64,000 nucleotides of DNA from Ga0077527 sp945862135 (GTDB taxonomy: Bacteria > Pseudomonadota > Gammaproteobacteria > Burkholderiales > SG8-41), in contig CAXNMF010000011.1 of the NCBI GenBank assembly GCA_964203275.1, forward strand, positions 58,102 to 122,101, read 5' to 3'. Positions 34,662-42,943 of this stretch are shown one piece after another. The notes beneath the pieces are model-generated. The model did not search any database, was not told the origin of the DNA, and worked only from the letters and a program-made list of their open reading frames with translations. The translations under genes were made by a program, and so were the position numbers. Position 1 is the first letter of the stretch; every line of letters starts with the position of its first letter.

Positions 34662-36740
34662 ATGCGTCACAAGACTTTGCTGTGCAATTGCAACCGCACC
34701 ATGAAACTCGACGGCAAGGCGCTTGCCGCTGCGCTGGGTGAAACGGGCGAGCCGCGGATACACGATGCGCTGTGCCGGCAGCATGTCGCGGCCTTTGAGG
34801 CTGCGGTCAAATCCGGTGAGGATCTGCTGGTGGCGTGTACGCAGGAGGCTTCGCTGTTCTCGGCGCTGCATGATGATTTCGAAGGCCAGGCGGCGATCCG
34901 CTTCGTCAACATCCGCGAAACGGCGGGATGGGGCGAAGAGGGCGCACAGGCGGCGCCCAAGATCGCGGCGCTGCTGGCGGCAGCCGATCTGCCCGATCCG
35001 GAGCCGGTGCCGGTGGTGAACTATGAAGCCGGCAACAACCTGTTGATTGTCGGTCCCGGTGCTGCGGCGCTGGGCTGGGCCGAACGTCTCGCGGCCACGC
35101 TGTCGATCTGCGTGCTGATTACCGATGATGCGCAGGGCGCTGAATTGCCGGCGGAGCGGCGCTACCCGGTGTATTCGGGCAAGGTCACCGAGCTCAAAGG
35201 TTATCTGGGTGCGTTCGAAGTGTCGTGGACGCAGGCGAATCCGATTGATCTGGAAGCCTGCACGCGCTGCGGCGCCTGCGTGGTGGCCTGTCCGGAGTCG
35301 GCCATCAGTGCGGCGCTGCAGGTGGATCTCGACAAATGCAAATCGCACCGCAGTTGTGTGACGGCCTGCGGCAGCGTGAAGGCGATAGATTTTGCGCGTG
35401 CGGATACCGTGCGTTCCGACCGTTTTGACCTGGTGTTTGATCTGTCGGAGACACCGCACATCCGTCTGCATGAGCTGCCGCAGGGTTACCTGGCGCCGGG
35501 GCGCGATCCGCTGGAGCAGGCGCTGGCCGCGGCACGGCTGCCGCAGATGACTGGTGAATTCGAGAAGCCGAAGTTTTTTGTCTACAAGGAAAAAATCTGC
35601 GCTCATGCGCGCTCCAATATCACCGGCTGTGCGAAATGCATTGACGTCTGTTCGACCGGCGCCATCACCAGTGCTCTGAAAGAAAACCGCGTGGTGGTCG
35701 AGCCGCATCTGTGTATGGGTTGCGGCGGTTGCGCGACGGTGTGCCCGTCGGGGGCGATGACTTATGCCTATCCGCGGGTGGCCGACATGGGCACGCGGAT
35801 CAAGGCGATGCTCAAGGCCTACACGGCGGCCGGCGGCAAGAATCCGCGTTTGCTGTTCCATAACGGCAGTGATGGCCGCGATCTGGTTTTACGTCTGGGG
35901 CGTTCGGGGCGGGGGCTGCCGGCCAACCTGATTCCGGTGGAAGTGGTACACGTGGCGGCCATCGGCATTGATTTGATGCTGGGTGCGGTGGCGATGGGGG
36001 CGGCACAGGTGGCGGTGCTGCTGGCGGGTTCCGAGGCGGATGAATATGCCGAAGCGCTGGGCCGGCAAATGGGCATCGGTGAAGAAATCCTCGCCGGTTT
36101 TGGCCATGCGCCGGGACGTTTGCAGCTGTTGTCTGCAGGTGAAGCCGCTGAACAGACGCGCCTCCTTGCCGCGCTGCCTCCCCAATCGGCAATGCCGGCG
36201 GCGGGATTCAATCTGTCGAACGAGAAGCGGACGACTCTGGATTTTGTATTCGATCATCTGCGTGCCCATGCGAAGCCTGCGCCCGAAGTCATCGCGCTGA
36301 AAACCGGCGCGCCGTTCGGCGAGATCATCGTCGACCAGGGCAAATGCACCTTGTGCATGGCCTGTGTGGGCTCCTGTCCGGAAGGGGCCTTGCTGGATTC
36401 GAAGGAGTCGCCTGCGCTGCGTTTCATCGAGCGAAATTGCGTGCAGTGCGGATTGTGCGTACGCACATGCCCGGAGCAGGCCATCACGCTGCAGCCGCGA
36501 CTGGCGCTGAACCCCGAAGTGAAGCAGGCACGGACGCTCAACGAAGCGCAGCCTTTCCCTTGCATCAAATGCGGAAAACCCTTTGGAACCAAGCAGATGG
36601 TGGATGGCATGCTGGCCAAGTTGGGACAGCATTCGATGTTTTCACAGCCCGGTGCATTGGACCGGATCAAGATGTGTGCAGACTGTAGGGTGGTGGACCT
36701 GTTGCAGAATGCATCGCACGGCAACATCGCCGATCAGTAG
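34662..36740 (+). CDS. multi-[4Fe-4S] ferredoxin-like protein of the FDH cluster
   Basis: 692-aa soluble iron-sulfur protein. I start at MRHKTLLCNCNRTMKLDG, which resembles the first lines of related proteins. Cys-rich motifs in order: CTRCGACVVACP, CKSHRSCVTACG, CAKCIDVCSTG, CMGCGGCATVCPSG, CTLCMACVGSCPEG, CVQCGLCVRTCPEQA, then CIKCGKPFG and MCADCR. At least six clusters, so an electron conduit or an FDH-associated reductase is likely. It is cytoplasmic, while FDH has a Tat signal, so an assembly or maturation role is also possible. Confidence 0.85.
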   Translation: MRHKTLLCNCNRTMKLDGKALAAALGETGEPRIHDALCRQHVAAFEAAVKSGEDLLVACTQEASLFSALHDDFEGQAAIRFVNIRETAGWGEEGAQAAPKIAALLAAADLPDPEPVPVVNYEAGNNLLIVGPGAAALGWAERLAATLSICVLITDDAQGAELPAERRYPVYSGKVTELKGYLGAFEVSWTQANPIDLEACTRCGACVVACPESAISAALQVDLDKCKSHRSCVTACGSVKAIDFARADTVRSDRFDLVFDLSETPHIRLHELPQGYLAPGRDPLEQALAAARLPQMTGEFEKPKFFVYKEKICAHARSNITGCAKCIDVCSTGAITSALKENRVVVEPHLCMGCGGCATVCPSGAMTYAYPRVADMGTRIKAMLKAYTAAGGKNPRLLFHNGSDGRDLVLRLGRSGRGLPANLIPVEVVHVAAIGIDLMLGAVAMGAAQVAVLLAGSEADEYAEALGRQMGIGEEILAGFGHAPGRLQLLSAGEAAEQTRLLAALPPQSAMPAAGFNLSNEKRTTLDFVFDHLRAHAKPAPEVIALKTGAPFGEIIVDQGKCTLCMACVGSCPEGALLDSKESPALRFIERNCVQCGLCVRTCPEQAITLQPRLALNPEVKQARTLNEAQPFPCIKCGKPFGTKQMVDGMLAKLGQHSMFSQPGALDRIKMCADCRVVDLLQNASHGNIADQ

Positions 36741-36742
36741 CT

Positions 36743-36782
36743 CCGGAATAACCCTATGAATATGGGGTAATTTTTATTCCGG
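36743..36782 (+). promoter_or_regulatory. inverted repeat between the Fe-S gene and torD-like gene
   Basis: A 9-bp CCGGAATAA / TTATTCCGG stem encloses a smaller CCCTAT...ATATGGGG hairpin, with a TTTTT run inside the right arm. It lies just after the Fe-S stop and 75 bp before the chaperone gene; it could be a terminator or a transcript-processing site. Confidence 0.55.
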
Positions 36783-36855
36783 ATTGGTTTCAAATTTTCA
36801 TCGAAATGCTTGTGGAGTTTTGCCTTGAAGCCCAATAAGATAGGCAGAATTTCAC

Positions 36856-37494
36856 ATGATGACGGCCACAACAGAAAATGCTACGGGCGCAATCCCGGAA
36901 GCAGCCGCAGCGGGGGAGAACGGCGTCAGAGCCGCGCTCTACGGCGTATTCGCCCATCTCTTTGCTGACCGGCCCGATGCTGCATTGCTTCAACGCATTG
37001 CAGAAGCGGATGCCATGATCGTCGCGCAGGATTCAACGCTCGCAAACGAATGGCATGCCTTGTGTGAAGCCGCCGCAACGATCAATCCGGCCGCAGTGGC
37101 TGAAGAATTCGATGCGCTGTTTGTCAGCCCGGGTCAGCCAGCAATCTCGCTTTATGCATCCAGTTACATGTCGGGTCGCGAGCGCGGCCAGTTGCTGGCG
37201 GAACTGCGTGGCGATCTGGCACAGCTGGGTTATGCGCGCGCTGAAGACAGCACGGAATACGAAGACCATCTCGCTGCCCTGTGCGACGTGATGCGCGGGC
37301 TGATCGGTGAGGAGGCGCTGTCACCGGAGGCGGCTGATCAGCAGCAGGAATTTTTCCAGCATTACCTCGCACCCTGGTGCGGAAAGTTGTTTGAAAAAAT
37401 CGACAAGTCCGAGGGTGCCGGTTTTTACCGCAAGGTTGCACGTGTCGCCGATGCTTTTCTGACCCATGAATCCCAATATTTCGAGCTCGCCTGA
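36856..37494 (+). CDS. TorD/DmsD-family chaperone for the molybdoenzyme
   Basis: 212 aa, all-helical TorD-like protein (ALYGVFAHLFADRPD, AEEFDALFVSPG, ASSYMSGRERGQLLAELR, YEDHLAALCDVMRGLI, HYLAPWCGKLFEKI). These chaperones bind the Tat signal of molybdoenzymes and hold them until cofactor insertion. Its partner is presumably FdhA, whose Tat gene starts 215 bp downstream. Met at 36859 is an alternative start. Confidence 0.9.
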   Translation: MMTATTENATGAIPEAAAAGENGVRAALYGVFAHLFADRPDAALLQRIAEADAMIVAQDSTLANEWHALCEAAATINPAAVAEEFDALFVSPGQPAISLYASSYMSGRERGQLLAELRGDLAQLGYARAEDSTEYEDHLAALCDVMRGLIGEEALSPEAADQQQEFFQHYLAPWCGKLFEKIDKSEGAGFYRKVARVADAFLTHESQYFELA

Positions 37495-37507
37495 AGGAGA
37501 TCCAGCC

Positions 37508-37699
37508 ATGAACGACAAGATGAGTCGCAGGAAGTTTTTTGCAGCAGTCGGAGTCGGTGGTGTCGCCGCGGCAGCCGCCGTGGTTGCAACCAAGGACGGT
37601 GACGCGCAGAAAGCCGAAAGCACGCAGGCTTCGCCGCAGGGCAAGGGTTACCAGCTGTCCGAGCACGTGCGCCGTTATTACGAAACCACCAAGGTCTGA
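37508..37699 (+). CDS. small twin-arginine protein of the FDH region
   Basis: 63 aa, beginning MNDKMSRRKFFAAVGVGGVAAAAAVVA, a Tat-type signal, then a short charged tail ending YQLSEHVRRYYETTKV. It matches the 'formate dehydrogenase region TAT target' family: tiny proteins always encoded before fdhA. A strong AAGGAG ribosome site precedes the ATG. It has no catalytic residues and may help FDH assembly or export. Confidence 0.9.
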   Translation: MNDKMSRRKFFAAVGVGGVAAAAAVVATKDGDAQKAESTQASPQGKGYQLSEHVRRYYETTKV

Positions 37700-37709
37700 G
37701 GAGCAACAC

Positions 37710-40643
37710 ATGTTACTCACCCGGAAATCCACAAAAACCGCGGCCACGCAAAGCCGTCTGACACGCAGTGCCACGGCGTTCATCGGCGGCAATACGATTG
37801 ATCGCCGGACATTCCTGAAGCGCAGCGGCCTTGCTGCCGGAGGCGCCGCCGCACTGTCGCAACTGCCGTTCCCGGTGATGCGCAAGGCGCAGGCTGCGGA
37901 CAAGGCGGCTGACGGCAAGATCGAGGTCAAACGCACGATCTGCACCCACTGCTCCGTCGGCTGTGCCATCGATGCGGTCGTGCAGAACGGCGTGTGGATC
38001 CGCCAGGAACCGGTGTTCGATTCGCCGATCAACCTCGGCGCGCACTGTGCAAAAGGGGCTTCGATTCGCGAACACGGCATGCACGAAATTTCGCATCGCC
38101 TGCGTACGCCGATGAAGCTGAAGGACGGCAAGTGGGAAAAGATTTCCTGGGATGTGGCACTGACTGAAGTCAGCGAAAAGCTGATGAAGATCAAGAAGGA
38201 ATCGGGCGCGGACGCGACGTTCTGGATCGGTTCTTCCAAGCACAACAACGAGCAGGCTTACCTGCTGCGCAAGTTCGTGTCCTTCTTCGGCACCAATAAC
38301 ATGGATCACCAGGCGCGCATCTGTCACTCGACCACGGTCGCGGGCGTCGCGAATACCTGGGGTTATGGTGCGATGACCAACTCGTACAACGACGAACAGA
38401 ATTCGAAATGCATTCTGTTCATCGGCTCGAATGCTGCTGAAGCGCATCCGGTGTCGATGCTGCACACGCTTCACGCCAAGGAGAACGGCGCGAAGGTGAT
38501 CGTGGTGGATCCGCGGTTTACACGCACGGCAGCCAAGGCCGACACCTTCTATCGCATCCGTTCCGGCACCGACGTCGCCTTCATCATGGGCATGCTGCAT
38601 CACATCTTCAAGAACGGCTGGGAAGACAAGGATTACATCAAGGCCCGTGTCTATGGCATGGACAAGGTGAAGGAAGAGGCTGCGAAGTGGACACCGGAGA
38701 AGGTCGAGGAAGTCACCGGCATGAAGGAAGCGGAAGTCCGCGACGTTGCCGAACAAATGGCCAAGAACCGGCCGAGCACCATCGTCTGGGCGATGGGGCA
38801 GACACAGCACACCAACGGCAATGCGATTGTCCGTGCTTCGTGCATCCTGCAATTGGCATTGGGCAATGTGGGTGTGTCGGGCGGCGGCACCAACATCTAC
38901 CGCGGCCATGACAACGTGCAGGGTGCCACTGACGTCGGTCCGAATCCGGATTCGTTGCCGGGTTACTACGGTATTGCCGCGGGATCGTGGAAGCACTTCG
39001 CCAGCGTCTGGGGCGTTGATTACGAATGGATCAAAAAGCAGTTCGCTTCGCAGTCCACGATGGAAAAGCCGGGCATTACCGTTTCGCGCTGGATCGACGC
39101 GGTGCTCGAGAAGAATGAACTGATCGACCAGGATTCGAACCTGAAAGCGGTGGTGTACTGGGGCCATGCGCCGAACAGCCAGAACCGCGGCAAGGAAATG
39201 GTCGAGGCCATGAAAAAGCTCGAATTGCTGGTGGTGATCGATCCCTATCCGTCGGCCAGTGCAGCGATGGCGGCGATGGCGCGCAAGGACGGCGTTTACC
39301 TGCTGCCGGCGGCAACCCAGCTGGAGTGTGCGGGTTCCTGCACGGCTTCGAACCGTTCAATTCAGTGGCGCGAGAAGGTGATCGAGCCGATGTTCGAGTC
39401 GCGCACCGATCACATGATCATGTATCAGCTGGCGCAGAAATTCGGTTTCGCCAAGGAGCTGACGGCCAATATCAAGGTGGTCAAGGGCAAGGGCGGCATG
39501 GATGAGCCGGACATGGAAGATACGCTGCGCGAAATCAATCGCGGCGTGTGGACCATCGGCTATTCGGGACATTCTCCCGAGCGCCTGCAGGCCCATATGC
39601 GCAATATGCATGTGTTCGACATCAAGACGCTGCGCGCCAAGGGCGGCAAGGATGCCAAGACGGGTTACGTTCTGGACGGCGATTATTTCGGTCTGCCGTG
39701 GCCGTGTTATGGCAATGCCGCATTGAAACACCCGGGTTCGCCGAATCTGTATGACACCTCCAAACACATGATGGATGGCGGCGGCAATTTCCGCGCGAAC
39801 TTCGGCGTGGAGAAAGACGGCGTCAACCTGCTGGCGGAGGATGGCTCACATTCGAAGGGCGCGGATCTGACGACCGGTTACCCCGAACTCGATCACGTGC
39901 TGCTGAAGAAGCTGGGCTGGTGGGACGAGTTGACCGAGGACGAGAAAAAACTCGCTGAGGGCAAGAACTGGAAGACCGATCTTTCCGGCGGCCAGATTCG
40001 CGTGTTCATGAAGAATCATGGCTGCCATCCCTTCGGTAATGCCAAGGCCCGCGCGGTGGTGTGGAACTTCCCGGACGCTGTGCCGATGCATCGCGAGCCG
40101 CTCTACAGCCCGCGTGCCGACCTCGTCGACAAATATCCGACGCATGATGACCAGAAGAACCGCTGGCGTCTGCCGGTGCTGTTCAAGACGGTGCAGCAGG
40201 CCAACAAGGATGCCGGCAAGCAGTTCCCGCTGATCATGACCAGCGGCCGCCTGGTGGAGTACGAAGGTGGCGGCGATGAGACGCGGTCGAATCCCTGGCT
40301 CGCCGAGCTGCAGCAGGAAATGTTCGTCGAGATCAATCCGAAAGACGCCAATGATCGCGGTGTGCGCAACAACGAATACGTCTGGGTCACGACTCCGGCG
40401 CCGAGCAAGCCGCGGATCAAGGTGAAGACGCTGGTGACAGAGCGTGTTGCGGCGGGGACCGTGTTCCTGCCGTTCCACTTTGCCGGCTGGTGGGAGGGCG
40501 AGGATATGAAGAAGTTTTACCCGGAGGGTTCTGCACCGGTGGTGCGCGGTGAGGCAGTCAACACGGCGACCACCTATGGTTATGACATCGTAACCATGAT
40601 GCAGGAAACCAAGACCACGATCTGCCAGATCGCCAAGGCATAA
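37710..40643 (+). CDS. fdhA: formate dehydrogenase major subunit, Cys-type, Tat-exported
   Basis: 977-aa Mo/W-bis-MGD enzyme oxidising formate to CO2. A Tat signal DRRTFLKRSGL (31-41) directs export. A [4Fe-4S] site uses Cys78, 81, 85 and 113. The metal ligand is Cys205, encoded by TGT at 38322-38324 in ARICHSTTVAG, where E. coli FdnG has selenocysteine. Downstream FDH motifs include NPDSLPGYYG and the C-terminal dinucleotide-binding domain. GAGGAG lies before the start at 37710; the open frame further upstream overlaps the small Tat gene. fdhB and fdhC follow, making a periplasm-facing FDH-N-like complex. Confidence 0.96.
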   Translation: MLLTRKSTKTAATQSRLTRSATAFIGGNTIDRRTFLKRSGLAAGGAAALSQLPFPVMRKAQAADKAADGKIEVKRTICTHCSVGCAIDAVVQNGVWIRQEPVFDSPINLGAHCAKGASIREHGMHEISHRLRTPMKLKDGKWEKISWDVALTEVSEKLMKIKKESGADATFWIGSSKHNNEQAYLLRKFVSFFGTNNMDHQARICHSTTVAGVANTWGYGAMTNSYNDEQNSKCILFIGSNAAEAHPVSMLHTLHAKENGAKVIVVDPRFTRTAAKADTFYRIRSGTDVAFIMGMLHHIFKNGWEDKDYIKARVYGMDKVKEEAAKWTPEKVEEVTGMKEAEVRDVAEQMAKNRPSTIVWAMGQTQHTNGNAIVRASCILQLALGNVGVSGGGTNIYRGHDNVQGATDVGPNPDSLPGYYGIAAGSWKHFASVWGVDYEWIKKQFASQSTMEKPGITVSRWIDAVLEKNELIDQDSNLKAVVYWGHAPNSQNRGKEMVEAMKKLELLVVIDPYPSASAAMAAMARKDGVYLLPAATQLECAGSCTASNRSIQWREKVIEPMFESRTDHMIMYQLAQKFGFAKELTANIKVVKGKGGMDEPDMEDTLREINRGVWTIGYSGHSPERLQAHMRNMHVFDIKTLRAKGGKDAKTGYVLDGDYFGLPWPCYGNAALKHPGSPNLYDTSKHMMDGGGNFRANFGVEKDGVNLLAEDGSHSKGADLTTGYPELDHVLLKKLGWWDELTEDEKKLAEGKNWKTDLSGGQIRVFMKNHGCHPFGNAKARAVVWNFPDAVPMHREPLYSPRADLVDKYPTHDDQKNRWRLPVLFKTVQQANKDAGKQFPLIMTSGRLVEYEGGGDETRSNPWLAELQQEMFVEINPKDANDRGVRNNEYVWVTTPAPSKPRIKVKTLVTERVAAGTVFLPFHFAGWWEGEDMKKFYPEGSAPVVRGEAVNTATTYGYDIVTMMQETKTTICQIAKA

Positions 40644-40670
40644 CCCTCAGACATCCATTAGGAGAACACT

Positions 40671-41294
40671 ATGGCCAGAATGAAATTCCTGTGTGATGCC
40701 GAGCGCTGCATCGAGTGCAATGGTTGCGTGACTGCCTGTAAACAGGAGCACGAAGTGCCCTGGGGGGTTAATCGCCGCCGTGTGGTGACGCTGAATGACG
40801 GGCTGCCCGGCGAGAAGTCGATCTCAGTCGCCTGCATGCACTGCTCGGATGCGCCGTGCATGGCGGTTTGCCCGGTGGACTGCTTCTACAAGACCTCCGA
40901 AGGCGTTGTGCTGCATGACAAGGACCTGTGCATCGGTTGCGGTTACTGCTTTTATGCCTGCCCCTTCGGCGCACCGCAGTTTCCGCAGGACGGCGCGTTC
41001 GGCATGCGCGGCAAGATGGACAAGTGCACGTTCTGTGCTGGTGGCCCGGAGGCGGACAATTCAGCGGACGAATTCAAGAAGTACGGCCGCAATCGTCTTG
41101 CTGAAGGCAAGCTGCCGGCCTGTGCCGAGATGTGCTCGACCAAGGCGCTGCTCGGTGGTGATTCGGATGTGATTGCCGATATCTACCGCAACCGCGTGTT
41201 GAAGCGCGGCAAGGGCTCCGAGGTCTGGGGCTGGGGTACGGCATACGGCAAACCCGAAAAAGCGCCAACACCGCCTGCAGGAGCAAAATCTTGA
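40671..41294 (+). CDS. fdhB: formate dehydrogenase iron-sulfur subunit
   Basis: 207-aa electron-transfer subunit with four [4Fe-4S] clusters: CIECNGCVTACKQEH, CMHCSDAPCMAVCPVDC, CIGCGYCFYACPFG and CTFC...CAEMC. No signal peptide, so it is probably carried across the membrane with the Tat-tagged FdhA, as in E. coli FDH-N. GGAGAA precedes the ATG. The start of the lipoprotein frame overlaps its stop. Confidence 0.95.
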   Translation: MARMKFLCDAERCIECNGCVTACKQEHEVPWGVNRRRVVTLNDGLPGEKSISVACMHCSDAPCMAVCPVDCFYKTSEGVVLHDKDLCIGCGYCFYACPFGAPQFPQDGAFGMRGKMDKCTFCAGGPEADNSADEFKKYGRNRLAEGKLPACAEMCSTKALLGGDSDVIADIYRNRVLKRGKGSEVWGWGTAYGKPEKAPTPPAGAKS

Positions 41295-41305
41295 GCAAAG
41301 TGATC

Positions 41306-41530
41306 ATGAAAAAAGTGATGATTGCGGCGGTAGCGGGTGCAGTGGCGATGCTGGCTTCCGGTTGCGGTGAAAAACAACCGTTTACCGTTTATAAACAGGG
41401 CCAGTATCAAGGCAAACCGGATACGCGTCCCTGGGATAACGAGCCGTTCAAAGGCGACCGGACCGCGTGGGAAAAAGCGGTCAAGGCACGCAACGGCAGC
41501 CAGAACGAATACGCGCGTGCGACGAATTAA
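41306..41530 (+). CDS. small lipoprotein of the FDH operon
   Basis: 74 aa; signal peptide with lipobox LASGC, so the mature protein starts at Cys and is membrane-anchored. The mature part is polar (PFTVYKQGQYQGKPDTRPWDNEPF). A TTG at 41291 is an alternative start that overlaps the fdhB stop. It lies between fdhB and fdhC, so it is likely a complex-associated subunit; function unknown. Confidence 0.7.
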   Translation: MKKVMIAAVAGAVAMLASGCGEKQPFTVYKQGQYQGKPDTRPWDNEPFKGDRTAWEKAVKARNGSQNEYARATN

Positions 41531-41546
41531 CCAGGGAGGAATGGCC

Positions 41547-42596
41547 ATGCGAGTCGGTATGAGGCAATGGCTCTGTGCAGGTCTGGCATCTTTGCTGCTG
41601 GCGGTTGCCGCCCCTGTGTCTGCTGCGGATAACGCTTCGTCACAGGAGCAGGCGGCGCGCCAGCAGACCCAGCCCGGCAACAACGCTCCGGTTTGGCGTG
41701 ATGTCCGTGGTGGCAACAATCCATACCAGACGACACAGGTTCGTGGCGTTGAGTCATCCGTGCTGGTTCAGTCCGAAGGCGAAACCTGGCGTCAGGTCCG
41801 CAACAATCTGGTCACGGTCTATGGTGGCTGGCTGCTGGTGGCGATCATGGCGATCATCGGCGGGTTTTATGCCTGGAAAGGACCGGTCAAACTGCATGAA
41901 AAACCAACCGGTCGGATGCTGAAGCGATTCGATTCCTGGGACCGGCTGGTGCACTGGAGCGCCGCGATCAGTTTCATTCTGCTTGCCGTTACGGGTACGA
42001 TTATTTTGTTCGGCAAACACATCGTGCTTCCCGTGATCGGATACACCCTGTTCGGGTGGCTGGCGACGCTGTCCAAATACATCCATAACTTCGTCGGTCC
42101 AGTGTTTGCATTCTGCACGGTGCTGATGTTCGTTACCTTTGTGAAGGATAATTTTCCCAAAGCGCACGACCTCAAGTGGATTACCAAATTCGGTGGGTTG
42201 GTGTCCGATGAACATGTGCCCTCGGACCGGTTTAATGCCGGCGAAAAAATCTGGTTCTGGCTGGGGGTGACGTTGATGGGCCTGGTGGTCAGCATCACCG
42301 GCTTCATTCTCAATTTCCCGAATTTCGAGCAGGGCCGGGAATTGATGCAGATCGCCAACATAGTGCACGCCGTCTCTGCGGTGCTGTTCCTGACGATGGG
42401 GTTGAGCCATATCTATCTTGGCACGGTCGGTGTTGAAGGCGCATATGACGCCATGCGCACCGGTTATGTGGACGAGGTGTGGGCCAAGGAGCATCACGAA
42501 TACTGGTATCGCGATACGGTCGCCGAACAGAAAAGCGGTGGTGGTGCGGCGAATCCGGCGGCAGCTTCATCAATGAAAGAGGGATGGAAACAATGA
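41547..42596 (+). CDS. fdhC: formate dehydrogenase cytochrome b556 subunit
   Basis: 349-aa membrane subunit of the FdnI/FdoI type that takes electrons from FdhB to quinone through two hemes b. It has a cleavable signal (LASLLLAVAAPVSA), one TM near residue 105 and four core TM helices; heme-ligand-type His occur in RLVHWSAAISF, KYIHNFVGP and NIVHAVSAVLF. I prefer the Met at 41547 because the AGGGAGGA site sits directly against 41541. Confidence 0.92.
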   Translation: MRVGMRQWLCAGLASLLLAVAAPVSAADNASSQEQAARQQTQPGNNAPVWRDVRGGNNPYQTTQVRGVESSVLVQSEGETWRQVRNNLVTVYGGWLLVAIMAIIGGFYAWKGPVKLHEKPTGRMLKRFDSWDRLVHWSAAISFILLAVTGTIILFGKHIVLPVIGYTLFGWLATLSKYIHNFVGPVFAFCTVLMFVTFVKDNFPKAHDLKWITKFGGLVSDEHVPSDRFNAGEKIWFWLGVTLMGLVVSITGFILNFPNFEQGRELMQIANIVHAVSAVLFLTMGLSHIYLGTVGVEGAYDAMRTGYVDEVWAKEHHEYWYRDTVAEQKSGGGAANPAAASSMKEGWKQ

Positions 42597-42847
42597 ACGC
42601 ACCGAAAATCTGGAAGCTGGTTCCTGCGGTGATGGTGTGCTGCGTGGTGGGTCTGGCTTCGGCGAAACTGCCTGCACCGCCGCCGGCTGATCCCGCCAAG
42701 GCTGAAGAGGCCAAGAAAAAAGCAGCCGACGCGGCAAAGAAGGAATCCGATGCGTTGGCGAAATCGCAGGATCGCGTAGCCGACCGTTACAAGAAGCAGG
42801 GCAAGGCGGATGCTTCAGCTGCCAAGGTGGCAGACAAGAAAAAGTGA
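42593..42847 (+). CDS. small Lys/Ala-rich secreted protein, FDH operon tail
   Basis: 84 aa: a signal-peptide-like start (KLVPAVMVCCVVGLASA) followed by a charged Ala/Lys-rich helical tail (KAEEAKKKAADAAKKESDALAKS and similar). It starts in the fdhC stop, so it is coupled. Function unknown. A terminator 40 bp downstream closes the operon. Confidence 0.65.
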   Translation: MNAPKIWKLVPAVMVCCVVGLASAKLPAPPPADPAKAEEAKKKAADAAKKESDALAKSQDRVADRYKKQGKADASAAKVADKKK

Positions 42848-42886
42848 GGAATTCCCGTAGCCGTGTTTGAGCGGCGACGATATAGG

Positions 42887-42914
42887 AAGCCCGGCGATGC
42901 CGGGCTTTTGTTTT
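42887..42914 (+). terminator. Rho-independent terminator of the FDH operon
   Basis: Perfect 9-bp stem AAGCCCGGC / GCCGGGCTT with a 3-nt loop, followed by TTGTTTTAT. It lies between the end of the FDH operon and the convergent minus-strand run. Confidence 0.9.
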
Positions 42915-42943
42915 ATCATAAAAATATGAATATAATCAAATAT

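Noticed and set aside
34101..35861. 586-aa minus-strand open frame opposite DUF3306 and the Fe-S protein
   Set aside because: Low-complexity Arg/His-rich translation with no domain; it is the shadow of clear plus-strand genes in GC-rich DNA.
38322..38324. selenocysteine in fdhA
   Set aside because: The codon at the metal-ligand position is TGT, so this FDH uses Cys.
37713..39167. 484-aa minus-strand open frame opposite fdhA
   Set aside because: Arg/His-rich shadow; fdhA motifs are continuous over the same bases.
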